In this document: positions 50,571 through 60,975 of the stretch, piece after piece
Layout of the letters: every line of letters starts with the position of its first letter
Numbering within the stretch: the first letter of the stretch is position 1
DNA from: Gari tellinella
Taxonomy: Eukaryota; Mollusca; Bivalvia; Cardiida; Psammobiidae
NCBI GenBank assembly: GCA_922989275.2
Contig: OV277862.1
Span: 45,099,786-45,163,785 of the forward strand
Direction of reading: 5' to 3'
DNA length: 64,000 bases
Program-made: the position numbers and the translations under genes
The notes under the pieces: model-generated
Database searches by the model: none
What the model was told of the DNA's origin: nothing
The model's input: only the letters and a program-made list of their open reading frames with translations

Positions 50571-50816
50571 TAACCCATTACCCCTTAAAACGCCTTTTTA
50601 CGCCTTTAATTTATTCCTCCACTGGCAAAAATAGTTCTAATTTATACAGTAATGAATATGAATCACAAGAAATGATTTGTATATTCTTGAAGATTGTAGC
50701 TTAAAGCAGGCGGAAAGTAAAGCAAACTGCGCCTTAAGGCACATTCTGTTTTACTTTCAACCTGCTTTAAGACAGTGGTCACCTATATTCAAAACAAGAA
50801 ACAGGCAATGGGTCAA
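50571..50816 (-). mobile_element. HP-A element
   Basis: TTAACCCATTACCCCTTAAA, hairpin with CGCCTTAAGGCAC, end CAGGCAATGGGTCAAA. Confidence 0.87.
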
Positions 50817-50849
50817 ACAGACACAGGGTTACTCTTCATATGATCTATA

Positions 50850-51118
50850 TACAGTAAAACCTCTCTATTACGACCACTTAATTATGTCATTTATCAGGTG
50901 TTTACGACAAGTAACTGTGTAAAGCAATGTAACGGTAAAACAAGAAGCTCCTTTAGGAGCTTTCTGTTTTACTGTCACCTTGCTTTAATCTGCCACCTGT
51001 CTTTTATACAATCCAAAGAGGTAGAAATATTAGAAAAGAGCAGTTTTATAAATTAATTAAATTTTATACAATCAATTAGCCTTTGTTTTAGTGGTCATAA
51101 TAGCGAGGTTGTACTGTA
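50850..51118 (+). mobile_element. HP-B element with duplicated right flank
   Basis: TACAGTAAAACCTCTCTATT to AGCGAGGTTGTACTGTA. The TTTTATACAATC word occurs twice (about 51004 and 51062), with 55 extra bases between. Confidence 0.9.
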
Positions 51119-51189
51119 CAAACTACATCCTTATTTCAATTGTTTGCGCCTCTTTTGCTTACTTTATGGTTTAATTTTGGAAAGTTTTT

Positions 51190-53092
51190 AGCTCACCTGA
51201 GCCAAAGGCTCAAGGTGAGCTGTTGTGATCGCCCGCCGTCTGTCCGTCTGTCCGTCCGTTCAAATTTACTTCAAGCGACATCTCCTCTGAAACCGTGAGT
51301 CTGAGGGGAAAACTAAAATGCTCACCGTGTTCCTTGGATGCTTCTCTACAGAAATTGTTAAAATGGAACTTTCAAGTGGGCTTCTTATTGTAATTTATTT
51401 AAAAAAGTGAAAACTTTAAACAATCTTCTTGTAAAAAACTGCTAGGCCCACAGCTTTGATATTTGTTTTTTAGTATCTCCTGGTGATTCTCTCTCAAAAT
51501 TGTTAATATCAAAACTAAAACTGACCATAGGGATTCACCATAGGGATTTTTTCATTGCCGCTTTATGCAGGATTCATTGCCGCTTTATTCAGGTTATACT
51601 GTTTTACTGAAGGTTTAAGCAGGGTTTCAAGCACCCTTATACTAAATCACCTATATTTGCAAACAGTTTGGATCCAGGTCAGATGCCACATAATGCAGCA
51701 TCTAATCTGGATCTAAACTATTTGCCACTCATTTACATATTTTCTTATATTTAGAAAATATAAGTTATTATTTTTTACATATTTCACATACAAACATTTG
51801 GAGCAGACAACAGTTCAGCATGATAATAGTCAGTTCTCTTATTGCATAACTGACCCATAGCTAGCTCTGAACTCAGGTCACTGAGATACATAGCAGAAAT
51901 TATGATGTCTGCTATTTTATGCTCAAGCACAACTTAGTTCAAGGCATATTACTTTTGGTCTGTCTGTTTGTTTGTTTGTTTATCTTTCTGTCTATCAGTC
52001 CACAATTAATTCTTGGCCATAAACAGTATGGATCCAGGTCAGATGCCACATAATGCTGCATCTAATCTGGATCCAAATTTGCCACTCATTTACATATAGT
52101 TTCCTATATTTAGAAAATGTAAATAATGATATTTATTAACCTATTAATGCATACATATTCCTTTTTATGTCTTTAATTTATTCTTCCACAGAAGAAAATA
52201 ATTTCACTTTATACAGTCATTGTTGTCTTTAACAATTGCTTCAAATGACATCTCCTCATATATTGCTGAAAAGATTTCAACCATGTTCCTTGGGTCAAGT
52301 TGTTTCAAAATTGTTCAAAGAATTAAAAACAATGTAGAACTCTGGTTGCCATGGCAACCAAGTGAAAAAATAAGGAAATCTTAAAAAATCTTCTTGTCTG
52401 AAACTACAAGGGCCAGATCTTAGACATTTGTCACATAGCATCATCTACAGGTCCTCTATCAAGTTTGTACAAACTATGCCCCTGGGGTCGAAATTGGCCC
52501 CGCCCCCGGGGGTCTCAGTTTTACATAGAGTTATATAGTGAAATTTTCAAACGTCTTCTCCTCTGAAAATAATATGGCCAGAGCTTTGATATCTGGCATG
52601 GTGACACTTTTAGATGTCCTATACCAATAAGGTTCAAATGGTTCTGGTCGATTGCATATCATCTACAGGTCCTCTATCAAGTTTGTACAAATTATGCCCC
52701 TGGGGTCAAAATTAGCCCCACCCGGGGGTCACAGTTTTCAAACGTCTTCTTTTCTGAAGCTAATATAGCCAGAGCTTTAATATTCGGCATGGTGTTACTT
52801 CTAGATGTCCTTTATCTATTTTGTTCAAATGGTTCCAGTCTGTTGCATATGTAGGTCACAGGAGCTAAAAATATATTTTTTCAATGGAAACTTAAAAAAA
52901 ATCTTCATGTCTAGAACCCTAGTACCCTGATCTTAGATATTTGGAACATAGCATCATCTACAGGTCCTCTATTAAGATTGTTCAAATTATGCCCCTCGGG
53001 TAAAAAATGACCCCGTCCTGGACATAAATCATTATCTCCATTTTGATGTACAGGTATTCTCAGGTGAGCGACATATGCCCCATGGGGCTCTT
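51190..53092. repeat. AGCTCACCTGAGCC dispersed repeat, copy 1 with insertions
   Basis: TTAGCTCACCTGAGCCAAAG start (short palindrome AGCTCACCTGAGCC..GGTGAGCT) with CCGTCTGTCCGTC; end TCAGGTGAGCGACATATGCC and GGGGCTCTTGTTT. Interior ~320-bp units carry GGTCCTCTATCAAGTTTGT and CCCCTGGGGTC. It is interrupted by a duplicated hairpin-bearing segment (51655-52140) and an HP-A fragment. Confidence 0.75.
51655..52140. repeat. direct duplication of a decayed type-1 hairpin
   Basis: AAACAGTTTGGATCCAGGTC near 51661 and AAACAGTATGGATCCAGGTC near 52022, each with AGATGCCACATAATGC and the flank CACTCATTTACATAT. About 360 bp apart. Confidence 0.75.
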
Positions 53093-53224
53093 GTTTAAAT
53101 ATCAGGGGACGTTACTTCACATTTGAACAAACCAACTGTGCTTACAGATAAGAACTAAGTGTGCAACTGTTTGCTAGAATGGTCTGATAGCCGAAAAACC
53201 TTCACTGCCTCTGGCTATCAATTC

Positions 53225-53390
53225 AATTGTATCTTTCAACCCAGATAAGAGGGCTCTTTAATGGGCCCTCTGATCAGGGTCTGGACTGCTTGTCGTTTTG
53301 CCATATATTGCCAAAAAACAAATCCATATAGTAAAAAAAGAACTAGACATTGTTGGAAACTGGAATTGTTGATTTGGAATTTCTGGGGGC
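53225..53390 (+). mobile_element. HP-C fragment
   Basis: GATAAGAGGGCTCTTTAATG, CTGATCAGGGTCTGGACTGC, GTCGTTTTGCCATATATTGC and GTTGGAAACTGGAATTG. Confidence 0.7.
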
Positions 53391-53455
53391 CATTTCATAA
53401 AACTTTGTACGACAAATGTTGTCGAAAGTCAGATTATTAAAGTCTCATTTTTAGC

Positions 53456-54540
53456 TCACCTGAGCCAAAGGCTCAAGGTGAGCTATTGGGATGGCCCTGT
53501 GTCCGGCGTCGTGCGTCGTGTGTCGTCCGTCGTCGTTAACAATTGCTTCAAATGACATCTCCTCCTATACCGCTTGACAGAATTCAACCAAACTTTACAG
53601 AACTGTTGCTTGGATCAAGCTCTTTCAAATTTGTTCAAAGAATTAAAAACAATGCAGAATTCTGGTTGCCATGGCAACCAAAGTGAAAATATAAGGAAAT
53701 CTTAAAAAATCTTCTTCTCAAAAACTGCAAGGGCCAGAGCTTAGATATTTGGTACACAGCATCATCTACAGGTCCTCTATCAAGTTTGTTCAAATTATGT
53801 CCCTGGGGTCAAAATTGGCCCCGCCCCGGGGGTCACAGTTTTACATAGAGTTATATAGTGAAATTTTCAAACGTCTTCTTCTCTGAAACGAATATGGCTA
53901 GAGCATTGATACTCGGCATGGTGACACTTCTAGATGTCCTCTACATATTTTGTTCAAATGGTTCCGGTCGGTTGCATAAGTAGGTCACAGGAGCTAAAAA
54001 TAGATTTTTTCAATGAAAACTTAAAAAATCTTCTTGTCTGAAACTACAAGCGGCCAGAGCTTAGATATTTGGCATATAGCATCATCTACAGGTCCTCTAT
54101 CAAGTTTGTTCAAATTATGTCCCTGGGGTCAAAATTGGCCCCGCCCCGGGGGTCAATGTTTTACATAGAGTTATATAGTGAAATTTTCAAACGTCTTCTT
54201 CTCTGAAACTAATATGGCTAGAGCATTGATACTCGGCATGGTTACACTTCTAGATGTCCTCTACATATTGTGTTCAAATGGTTCCGGTCGGTTGCATAAG
54301 TAGTCACAGGAGCTAGAAATAGATTTTTTTCAATGAAAACTTAAAAAAAATCTTCTTGTCTAAAACCCTAGTATCCTGATCTTAGATATTTGGCACATAG
54401 CATCATATACAGGGCCTCTATCAAGATTGTTCAAATTATGCCCCTCAGATAAAAAATGACCCCATCCTGGACATAAGTCATTATCTCCATTTTGTCAGTG
54501 ATTCTCAGGTGAGCGAAATATGCCCCATGGGGCTCTTGTT
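53456..54540. repeat. AGCTCACCTGAGCC dispersed repeat, copy 2
   Basis: TAGCTCACCTGAGCCAAAGG start, TCTCAGGTGAGCGAAATATG and GGGGCTCTTGTTT end. Tandem internal units of about 318 bp (GGTCCTCTATCAAGTTTGTT at 53771 and 54089, a diverged copy at about 54412). Confidence 0.85.
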
Positions 54541-54553
54541 TGTTTATTTCCCC

Positions 54554-54634
54554 ATCTAATCCTGCCTTGTGACATCTCTTTGGAATCGTCTTGAAAAGAC
54601 GATTCCAAAGAGACATCACAAGACAGGATTAGAT
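54554..54634. repeat. perfect-type palindrome, 81 bp
   Basis: ATCTAATCCTG.CTTGTGA / TCACAAGACAGGATTAGAT, with TCTCTTTGGAATCGTCTT / AAGACGATTCCAAAGAGA; one-base asymmetries only. Confidence 0.92.
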
Positions 54635-54778
54635 ACAGAAATTAGATTTATTTTAAAGTTTTGACTTACTACCGTTTTTGTCATACAAAGTGTTATGAAA
54701 CGGGCATAAGTTTAGTGTAATGATCAAACTTGTTTTTGACATGCATACTCCTATAGTAAAGTTACAGTCATAATTGTG

Positions 54779-55076
54779 TTAACCAATTACCCTATATCCT
54801 GTTTCTAGTTTTGAAGACAGGTGAACACTTAAAGCAGGTTGAAAGTAAAGCAAAACGCAAGGCAGAGGTGAACACTTAAAGCAGATTGAAAGTAAATCAA
54901 AATGCAAGGCACATACTATTTTACTTTCAGCTTGCTTTAAGCTCCTATCTACCAGGATATACAAAATATTTCTTACGATATACATGTAAATTCATGACTA
55001 TTGTAAATTGGAAATATTTTCTTCAGTGGGTGAATAAATTAGATGTGTGAACAGTTGATTTATTGGGTAAAATGTT
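54779..55076 (+). mobile_element. HP-A element with tandemly duplicated left hairpin arm
   Basis: TTAACCAATTACCCTATATC to GGGTAAAATGTTAA. The block GGTGAACACTTAAAGCAG..GCAAGGC occurs twice in a row (about 54820 and 54868), so there are two left arms for one right arm. Confidence 0.88.
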
Positions 55077-55090
55077 AAAACATTGTAAGT

Positions 55091-55592
55091 TTTAACCCAA
55101 TGAGTTCCAGTGATGTATATATGCATCATTAACAAACAGTGTACTAGTGAATAGTACACTTGTCCTATACAAACAGTAAAGACCCTTATCAGAGAGCTCC
55201 TCCGGGAGCTCTCTGATTTGGGTCTGCACTGTTTGCCATGTTTCAGTATATTGCAACAGATCCCTCATCCCATTATCCCATAAATAAGCCTTTTTTACAT
55301 CTTTAACTTGTTCTTTTACTGAAGAAAATAGTTTGAATTTAAAATGTCATGAATAAGTATGAAAAGAACAATTTTCTATATTCTAGCAGATGTTAGCTTA
55401 AAGTATGTTGAAAGTAAAGCAGAATGTGCCTTAAGGCATATTCTGCTTTACTTTGAAAATGCTGTAAATGTCTACTTTTCTTCAAAACTAGAAACAGGCT
55501 ATGGAATAAAGGGATATATAGTAAAAATGGATTAGACTCTTATGTGAAACATGAACTGTCAATTTGAAGTTTAGTGATCAACGAGTTTAAAG
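55091..55592. mobile_element. HP-C element split by HP-A
   Basis: TTAACCCAATGAGTTCCAGT, hairpin with GAGCTCCTCCGGGAGCTC; an HP-A occupies about 55262-55514 (CCCATTATCCCATAAATAAG to ACAGGCTATGGAATAAAGGG); the HP-C right flank follows to GATCAACGAGTTT. Confidence 0.78.
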
Positions 55593-55612
55593 AGCTTGCA
55601 AGATTATGCAGT

Positions 55613-55868
55613 GTTTAACTTATTACCCAACAGATATGCACTCTAACACATTTAATTTATTACTCCACTGTAGAAAATAGTTCAATTTTTAGTCGGTCAC
55701 TAATATTTATCATATGAAAAACTTTCTTTTTTCTAGCAGATGGTTGCTTAAAGCAATCCAAAAGTAAAGCAGAATGTGCCTTAAGGCATATTCTGCTTCA
55801 CTTTCAACCTGCTTTAAGTGGTCACCTATATTTAAAAACTAGAAAATAGGCTATGGGGGTAATGAGTT
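55613..55868 (-). mobile_element. HP-A element
   Basis: TTAACTTATTACCCAACAGA to GGCTATGGGGGTAATGAGTT. Hairpin GTGCCTTAAGGCAT centre. Confidence 0.85.
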
Positions 55869-55869
55869 T

Positions 55870-56202
55870 GAGAGGTCAATCATATCATGTCAATATCAAA
55901 TCTAGAAGTCATATCTTTCAAATGGAGAACAGTGTTTCATTAACGTTATTCTTTTATTTTTTTACATATCCTTTTTCGCTAGCTCAGAATCTCTATGACA
56001 TTTTGAAAAAGATAAGTTGCCATAATACTATTACATGATGTATATGTTTATGTATATTTTTGTGTATGTTGCTTTCATTGTTGCCATGATTTAGAGGTTT
56101 CTATGAAAGTGCAATGTCTAATGTCAATTAAATGTTAAAAAGCAACATGTTTATTGTTATTATTTCTATCATATAAAGAGCTAGGGTGGAAAACTTAATC
56201 AA
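55870..56202. other. no gene recognised
   Basis: AT-rich with TATATGTTTATGTATATTTT tracts. Confidence 0.4.
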
Positions 56203-56392
56203 ATACAGTAAAAAAGCTTTATTACAACCACTTTATTGTGTTAATTATTAGCTGTTAATTGCATGTGACTGCTTAAAGTAAGGTGAATGTAAAACAGAAA
56301 GCTCCTTTAGGAGCTTTCTGTTTTACATTCACCTTGTTTTAAGCTGTCACCTGTCTTTACCCTCTTCTGAGTGTCTTAAAAGAGAGTTTTTT
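56203..56392 (+). mobile_element. HP-B element
   Basis: TACAGTAAAAAAGCTTTATT left end; perfect hairpin TAAAGTAAGGTGAATGTAAA arms with AGCTCCTTTAGGAGCT; right end degraded (AAAAGAGAGTTTTTTATG). Confidence 0.87.
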
Positions 56393-56694
56393 ATGTCCCT
56401 GGAAAGATCAGGGGGGGGTACTGTTTTACCCCCTTTCTGTCCGTTTGTTCGACCCTCCCACATACAATACATACTACATAGACTTTGTCCGGCTAACTTC
56501 CAACAGTTTTCAAGCTACAAACCTTATATCTTGGCAGAGTATTTGCACATATACCATAGATGTGAACGGGATTTTGATCAGTTGAATATAGTCGATTTTT
56601 TGCCTGCGGTGGCATCATAGTTGTCTTACACACAAAGCCATCCCTCTAGTTTCTGTATTACTGTAGAGATGAGTTTTGATGCTTTTTGCCAAGT

Positions 56695-57012
56695 TTGGAT
56701 CCAGATCATATCACATTAATAGTGGGGTCTGGTCAGAATTCAAACTGTTTTGTCACTCTGGTGGTATTCTATCCATGATATAGAAAAGATAGGGATAAAT
56801 TTACTCATTCACCCCTGAAACTTTTAATTGAAAATTCCAATTAATACTGAGTCAGTGTAGTTTATTTTTTATCCAATGCCGTTTTCTTCCGTTTATTGCA
56901 AAGTGATAAACAGTGCAGACCCTGGTCAGTGCCCTCTGATACATTTTTTTTATCTACACATGAACTCTTGATTTTAATGACGAGTATACTCGTTGCTAGT
57001 GTTCAATGAGTT
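56695..57012. mobile_element. HP-D-like hairpin remnant and HP-C element
   Basis: AAGTTTGGATCCAGATCATA..AATTCAAACTGTTTTGTCAC at 56695-56762; then HP-C (TTCACCCCTGAAACTTTTAA to GTGTTCAATGAGTTA) with deleted hairpin right arm and GACGAGTATACTCGT. Confidence 0.65.
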
Positions 57013-57294
57013 ACTTGCACCAAAGGCAAACTGTAACGAGGCAGGGGACACAACTCTTCAGCGCATGTATAACCTGCTTGTCAACAGTTACAGTACTTTG
57101 TAGTGGAAATCGCGCGGTCCACGTGATGTTTGACCGAATTATCGCGTCGCAAGCGACCGTGTTTACAATTTATATCCTCGATAGCCAACTGTGTGAAATT
57201 CTGTGAATACACACCGAGGTAATCAATAACGGGTATACAGCCAGTCCTGTGTGAAACGACCACTATTAGAGTAGCATAGACATTTCTAAAGGGT

Positions 57295-57425
57295 ATGTGA
57301 CAGCTTAATGCAAGATAATAATGAAAAAAAGTAATGCAGAAAGCACTTGCAGGATCTTTCTGCATTTATGCATGGAGGAATTATGATTTATGTTTACCCT
57401 GCATTATATTAACCAATCACTTGTA
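57295..57425. repeat. AATGCAGAAAGC-type hairpin remnant
   Basis: GTGACAGCTTAATGCAAG, AAAAGTAATGCAGAAAGC / TTTCTGCATTTATGCAT, CCTGCATTATATTAACC. A diverged type-2 core related to 40745-40838. Confidence 0.6.
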
Positions 57426-57483
57426 GATATACTGAAGATTAAAATTGAGAATCTGCTTGACCCGTGTTTGACATGTATACATG

Positions 57484-57644
57484 TACAGTCGAAACTCGAT
57501 ACTTCGACCTCGCTTAAATCGAACGTATCAATTGTTCCATAAGTTGAATTTTGATAAGTAGATATCGCATAAGTCCACGTTTTGACTTTGAAATATGGAT
57601 ATGTTCGATCTAACGCGAGTTCGAAGTATCGAGTTTCGACTGTA
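57484..57644. mobile_element. Tigger/pogo-like MITE, complete, TA-flanked
   Basis: TACAGTCGAAACTCGATACT to AGTATCGAGTTTCGACTGTA, 161 bp, TIR about 26 bp. The CAGTCGAAACTCGATA-type terminus with TA duplication matches pogo/Tigger ends. Confidence 0.9.
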
Positions 57645-57847
57645 TTTATATCGTAATTTAGCGTTTCAAATGCGGCTTGTATAGGAATAATTCATTAACA
57701 TTATTTGCGAACAGTTAACACGTGTTGAAGCGACTCCTAGCAAATCAAACACGCTGCTTTAAAATTACACCACTTTATTTTTCTCCACCTAAGAAAAATA
57801 CGGCCACTTTAATTGTATACGGTCATGTATGTGCACCATGCGAAATG

Positions 57848-57966
57848 TTTTCTGTATCCTTTCAGATGGAAGCTACAATTAAGCAAGCTGAAAGTAAGGC
57901 AGAATGCGCCTTCTGCTTATTTGCAACCTGCTTGAACAGGTCAATCAGAGAAACAGGCTATTGGTC
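57848..57966 (+). mobile_element. HP-A fragment
   Basis: TTCTGTATCCTTTCAGATGG, AAGCTGAAAGTAAGGCAGAA, short centre TGCGCCTTCTGC, AGAAACAGGCTATTGG. Confidence 0.65.
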
Positions 57967-58164
57967 ACAGGTTCAGCAAGTAAATTTTGTATAATTTAGT
58001 GGTCACCTAATGAAACAAATTTACATATTTGCGAGCTGTTGAGCTCAAAGCAGATTAAGGAAATACAAAAAAATATTTGTCAGTTGAATTAGGCATCCAT
58101 ACTCAAGACTTTATAAAAGCTAACATCACGTTTATTGGCAATCTTTGGTCTAGGTTTATAGATA

Positions 58165-58295
58165 TTCAGTTTAGTGTAAGGCTTTTTGAGAAAGGAATTG
58201 TTAACTGCTAGACGAAGGACGGCGTAAAGCAGAAAGCTCATGCAAGAGCTTGCTGCTTTATTCTTTTCTGCGTTGTGCTGTCGCATCTGTTAGTA
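58165..58295. repeat. type-2-like hairpin remnant
   Basis: GACGGCGTAAAGCAGAAAGC / GCTTGCTGCTTTATTC around TCATGCAAGAGC, with TGCTGTCGC at the right. Diverged relative of HP-B cores. Confidence 0.5.
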
Positions 58296-58589
58296 TGTTA
58301 AAGTTACGCTCAGTCGATGGAGTATTTCTTCTTAATTGTATATATCATGTTTTTCTTGGTTTTTGTTCATAAACTGTGTATGTTTGTTCATATATGTTTG
58401 CACAATCTTCATGCATTGGAGGAAATAAAGATATATATAGCTACTTAATTATTCTGGTTAAAAAGTTTTAAATTCAATGAGTTGCAAGGAATTTCTCTTT
58501 TTCTTGCAATGTGCAGTCTTAAAATGGAAGGCGTCGAAACGCATATTGCTAACGCAGAGTAAAAGTGATGCAAAGGTATTCTTCAGTAA

Positions 58590-58815
58590 CTGATCGCCTT
58601 AACACATGTGAGTTCGAATCCCAGTAGGGTCGTTCGGATTTTTCATGTAGGGAAGCCTTCCAGCTGGCTTGCGGAAGGTCGGTGGTTCTACCCAGTTGCC
58701 GATTTGTGCCTGAAACAGTGCATAAAGGACTTCTGGGGTCTTCCTCCACCTATAAATAGCTGGACGTCGCGATATGACTGAAATGCTGTTGAAAGTGACG
58801 TAAAATCAAAACAAA
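58590..58815 (+). repeat. mollusc SINE with conserved central domain, copy 2
   Basis: B-box GAGTTCGAATCCCAGTAGGG, GGAAGCCTTCCAGCTGGCTT, GGTCGGTGGTTCTACCCAGT, TGGGGTCTTCCTCCACC, CGCGATATGACTGAAATGCT, then AAATCAAAACAAATCAAA tail. Confidence 0.85.
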
Positions 58816-59059
58816 TCAAAAACCTTAACACATGTTTGACCGGAAAAATCACATTTTACACTACACTGTACATTCAAATCTCATTTCATTAGCTAATTAT
58901 TGGTTTAATTTCTAATTTACTGAAATGTATAAACATGTATACATATTCAATTGTGAAGTATTTGTATAGATTTAAATGACTTGTTTTTGTGACATCTAAA
59001 GTGAAACTGTTTATTTTGCATGGGACACGATTTTGGCTGTCCCAAAAATGTACCATTAT

Positions 59060-59245
59060 TTTCAATCCCGACGAGTATACGTGTCGTTAACAAACGGTTA
59101 CATGTGTTCCTGTGGATAGTACACTTATCTTATGAAAACAGTGTAGACGCTAATCAGCGGGCACCTTCTGTGCATAGGTATGCACTGGTCAACATATTCA
59201 AAAAGGACTAGACATAATTGATAACTTGAATTGTCTCTTGTTTGG
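59060..59245 (+). mobile_element. HP-C element, degenerate
   Basis: GACGAGTATACGTGTCGTTA, GGATAGTACACTTATCTTAT, AACAGTGTAGACGCTAATCA; the hairpin is mostly gone. Confidence 0.6.
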
Positions 59246-59246
59246 T

Positions 59247-59477
59247 CCTTTATCACATAGCCTGTTTCTAGTTTAAGCAAGTTGAAAGTAAAGCAGAATG
59301 TGCCTTAAGGCGCATTCTGCTTTACTTTAGACTTGCTTTAAGCTACCATCTTCTATAACATAATAGAAAATATTTCCTTTTGTAAATGTTTATGACTGTT
59401 TAAATTTGAACTAGGTCCTTCAGTGGAGGAATAAATTCAATAAGCTAAAATGCGCCTCTATGGGGGAAGGGTTAACA
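59247..59477 (+). mobile_element. HP-A element
   Basis: TCCTTTATCACATAGCCTGT to CTATGGGGGAAGGGTTAA. Hairpin with GTGCCTTAAGGCGC centre. Confidence 0.87.
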
Positions 59478-59830
59478 TGGATGAGTTAGTAGATTGTGTA
59501 TCGTGATAGTGATCGTAACTTGATCCGGTAACAATTTTAGTAATGTGGAGAGCCTGTACGCACATTGTAAATATAGTTTTCTGCATGAATGTGTCTCGTG
59601 TCTTCAGAAACAAATTGTTGCTTGACCCTTTTTAATGGATTATATACACACATATAAATTTACAAGTGCCAGCGTCTCATATACCGTTACGGAACACATG
59701 TTGACTGTTTATTTCAAACAGTTTAGATCCAGATCAGTGGCCGAGTAACTATATATCTTCATTCAATTTAATCTTTAAAAAAAATAGCTAAATTTGATAG
59801 TTTTGTTCAGATCCAAATTCATAAAGAACG
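59478..59830. other. mostly unrecognised; small type-1 hairpin remnant
   Basis: CAAACAGTTTAGATCCAGAT at about 59717 followed by CAGTGGCCGAGTAAC only; no right arm. Confidence 0.4.
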
Positions 59831-59831
59831 T

Positions 59832-60058
59832 TTACTCCATATCCTGATTCTAGTACTTAGTGACCACTTAAAGTGGGTTGAAACTATTCAGCAGAATGCG
59901 CATTCTGCTTTACTTTTAGTCTGCTTTTAGCTATTACCTGCTGGGATATAGAACATATATTCATAACTGCATAAAGTGGACGTCATGATTTGTTTAGTGG
60001 ATGAATAAATTGAAAGCGTTAAAAAGCGTTATATAATAATATATGGGGTAATGGGTTC
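59832..60058 (+). mobile_element. HP-A element
   Basis: TTTACTCCATATCCTGATTC to ATATATGGGGTAATGGGTT. Hairpin inner stem AGCAGAATGCGCATTCTGCT. Confidence 0.82.
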
Positions 60059-60279
60059 ATCAATTAATGCAGGAACGGGATGGTCGATATTTCGAATCTC
60101 GGTAATTAACTCGTATTCGCTTTGTAAGTCGAATTTGGCCGTTTTCGTTAATCACTATTCAATTTTGAAATTTGGGGTTAATTTACTGTTTTATATTTTA
60201 GCGAGCTCAAAGAGCTCCAGTCATGGAAATTCGACCTATATTAGACTAGTTTACTGTTATATACATATTATAATTAACA

Positions 60280-60750
60280 CATTCTATCCTAGCGACTAAC
60301 GTATAGCTCTACTCTTCATTTACAAACAATACCTTTGAAGAGTACACTTGTTCAATGCAAACAGTGTAGATCCTTGTCGATTCGGAGTCCTCTGGTCAGG
60401 ATCTGCGCTTATTTTCATTTTACATTATCAATATAGATTGTAAAAATCAATTCTAACTATTTTACAGTAAAACCTCTCTATTACGACCACTAAAAAGAAG
60501 GCTTATTGGTTGAATAAAAGACAGGTGAAAGCTAAAAGCAAGGTGACAGTAAGACAGAAAGCTCCTGGTGGAGCTTTCTGTCTTACTGTCGTATTGCATT
60601 ACGCATTCACCTGTCTTAATAAAAATAATTCACACAGTTTCGTGGTGGTAATAGTGAGGTTTAGCTGTTATTTAAATAGTAAAAATAGGCCAGGCTTAAA
60701 TTTGATTGGATTGTGACCTTTATAAAAGCTTAAGGGGTAAATGAGTTGCT
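60280..60750. mobile_element. HP-C element split by HP-B
   Basis: HP-C left ATCCTAGCGACTAACGTATA with hairpin remnant AACAGTGTAGATCC..TCTGGTCAGGATCTG; HP-B 60463-60670 inside; HP-C end AAGGGGTAAATGAGTTG near 60746. Confidence 0.75.
60463..60670 (-). mobile_element. HP-B element nested in HP-C
   Basis: TACAGTAAAACCTCTCTATT to TAGTGAGGTTTAGCTGTTA. Hairpin AGGTGACAGTAAGACAGAAA arms, AGCTCCTGGTGGAGCT centre. Confidence 0.9.
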
Positions 60751-60779
60751 CAATGCGTGAGCAGCTGTTGTATAAATTG

Positions 60780-60975
60780 TATAGTAAAACCTATCTAAAT
60801 TACGACAACAACATTGTGTTTATTATTAGGTGTTTACGACAGGTGATTGCTTAAAGCAAGTCGATATAGTTTAAAAACATACAGCTCCTGTAAGATCTTG
60901 CTTTTCAGCTGTCATCTGTCTTTTATACTTTTAATCGATTGCCTTCGTTTTAGTGGTGAATAGAGAGATTTTAAA
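60780..60975 (+). mobile_element. HP-B element, diverged
   Basis: TAGTAAAACCTATCTAAATT, CAGGTGATTGCTTAAAGCAA, CAGCTCCTGTAAG, TTAGTGGTGAATAGAGAG. The right hairpin arm is shortened. Confidence 0.8.

Larger units (their letters stand above)
53388..54706. mobile_element. TIR element (GGGCCATTTCATAAAACTTT) carrying the AGCTCACC repeat and a palindrome
   Basis: Left GGGGGCCATTTCATAAAACT..GACAA, right GTCATACAAAGTGTTATGAA then ACGGGC. Resembles widespread TTTCATAAA-ended MITEs. Contains the repeat at 53456-54540 and the hairpin at 54554-54634. Confidence 0.55.
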
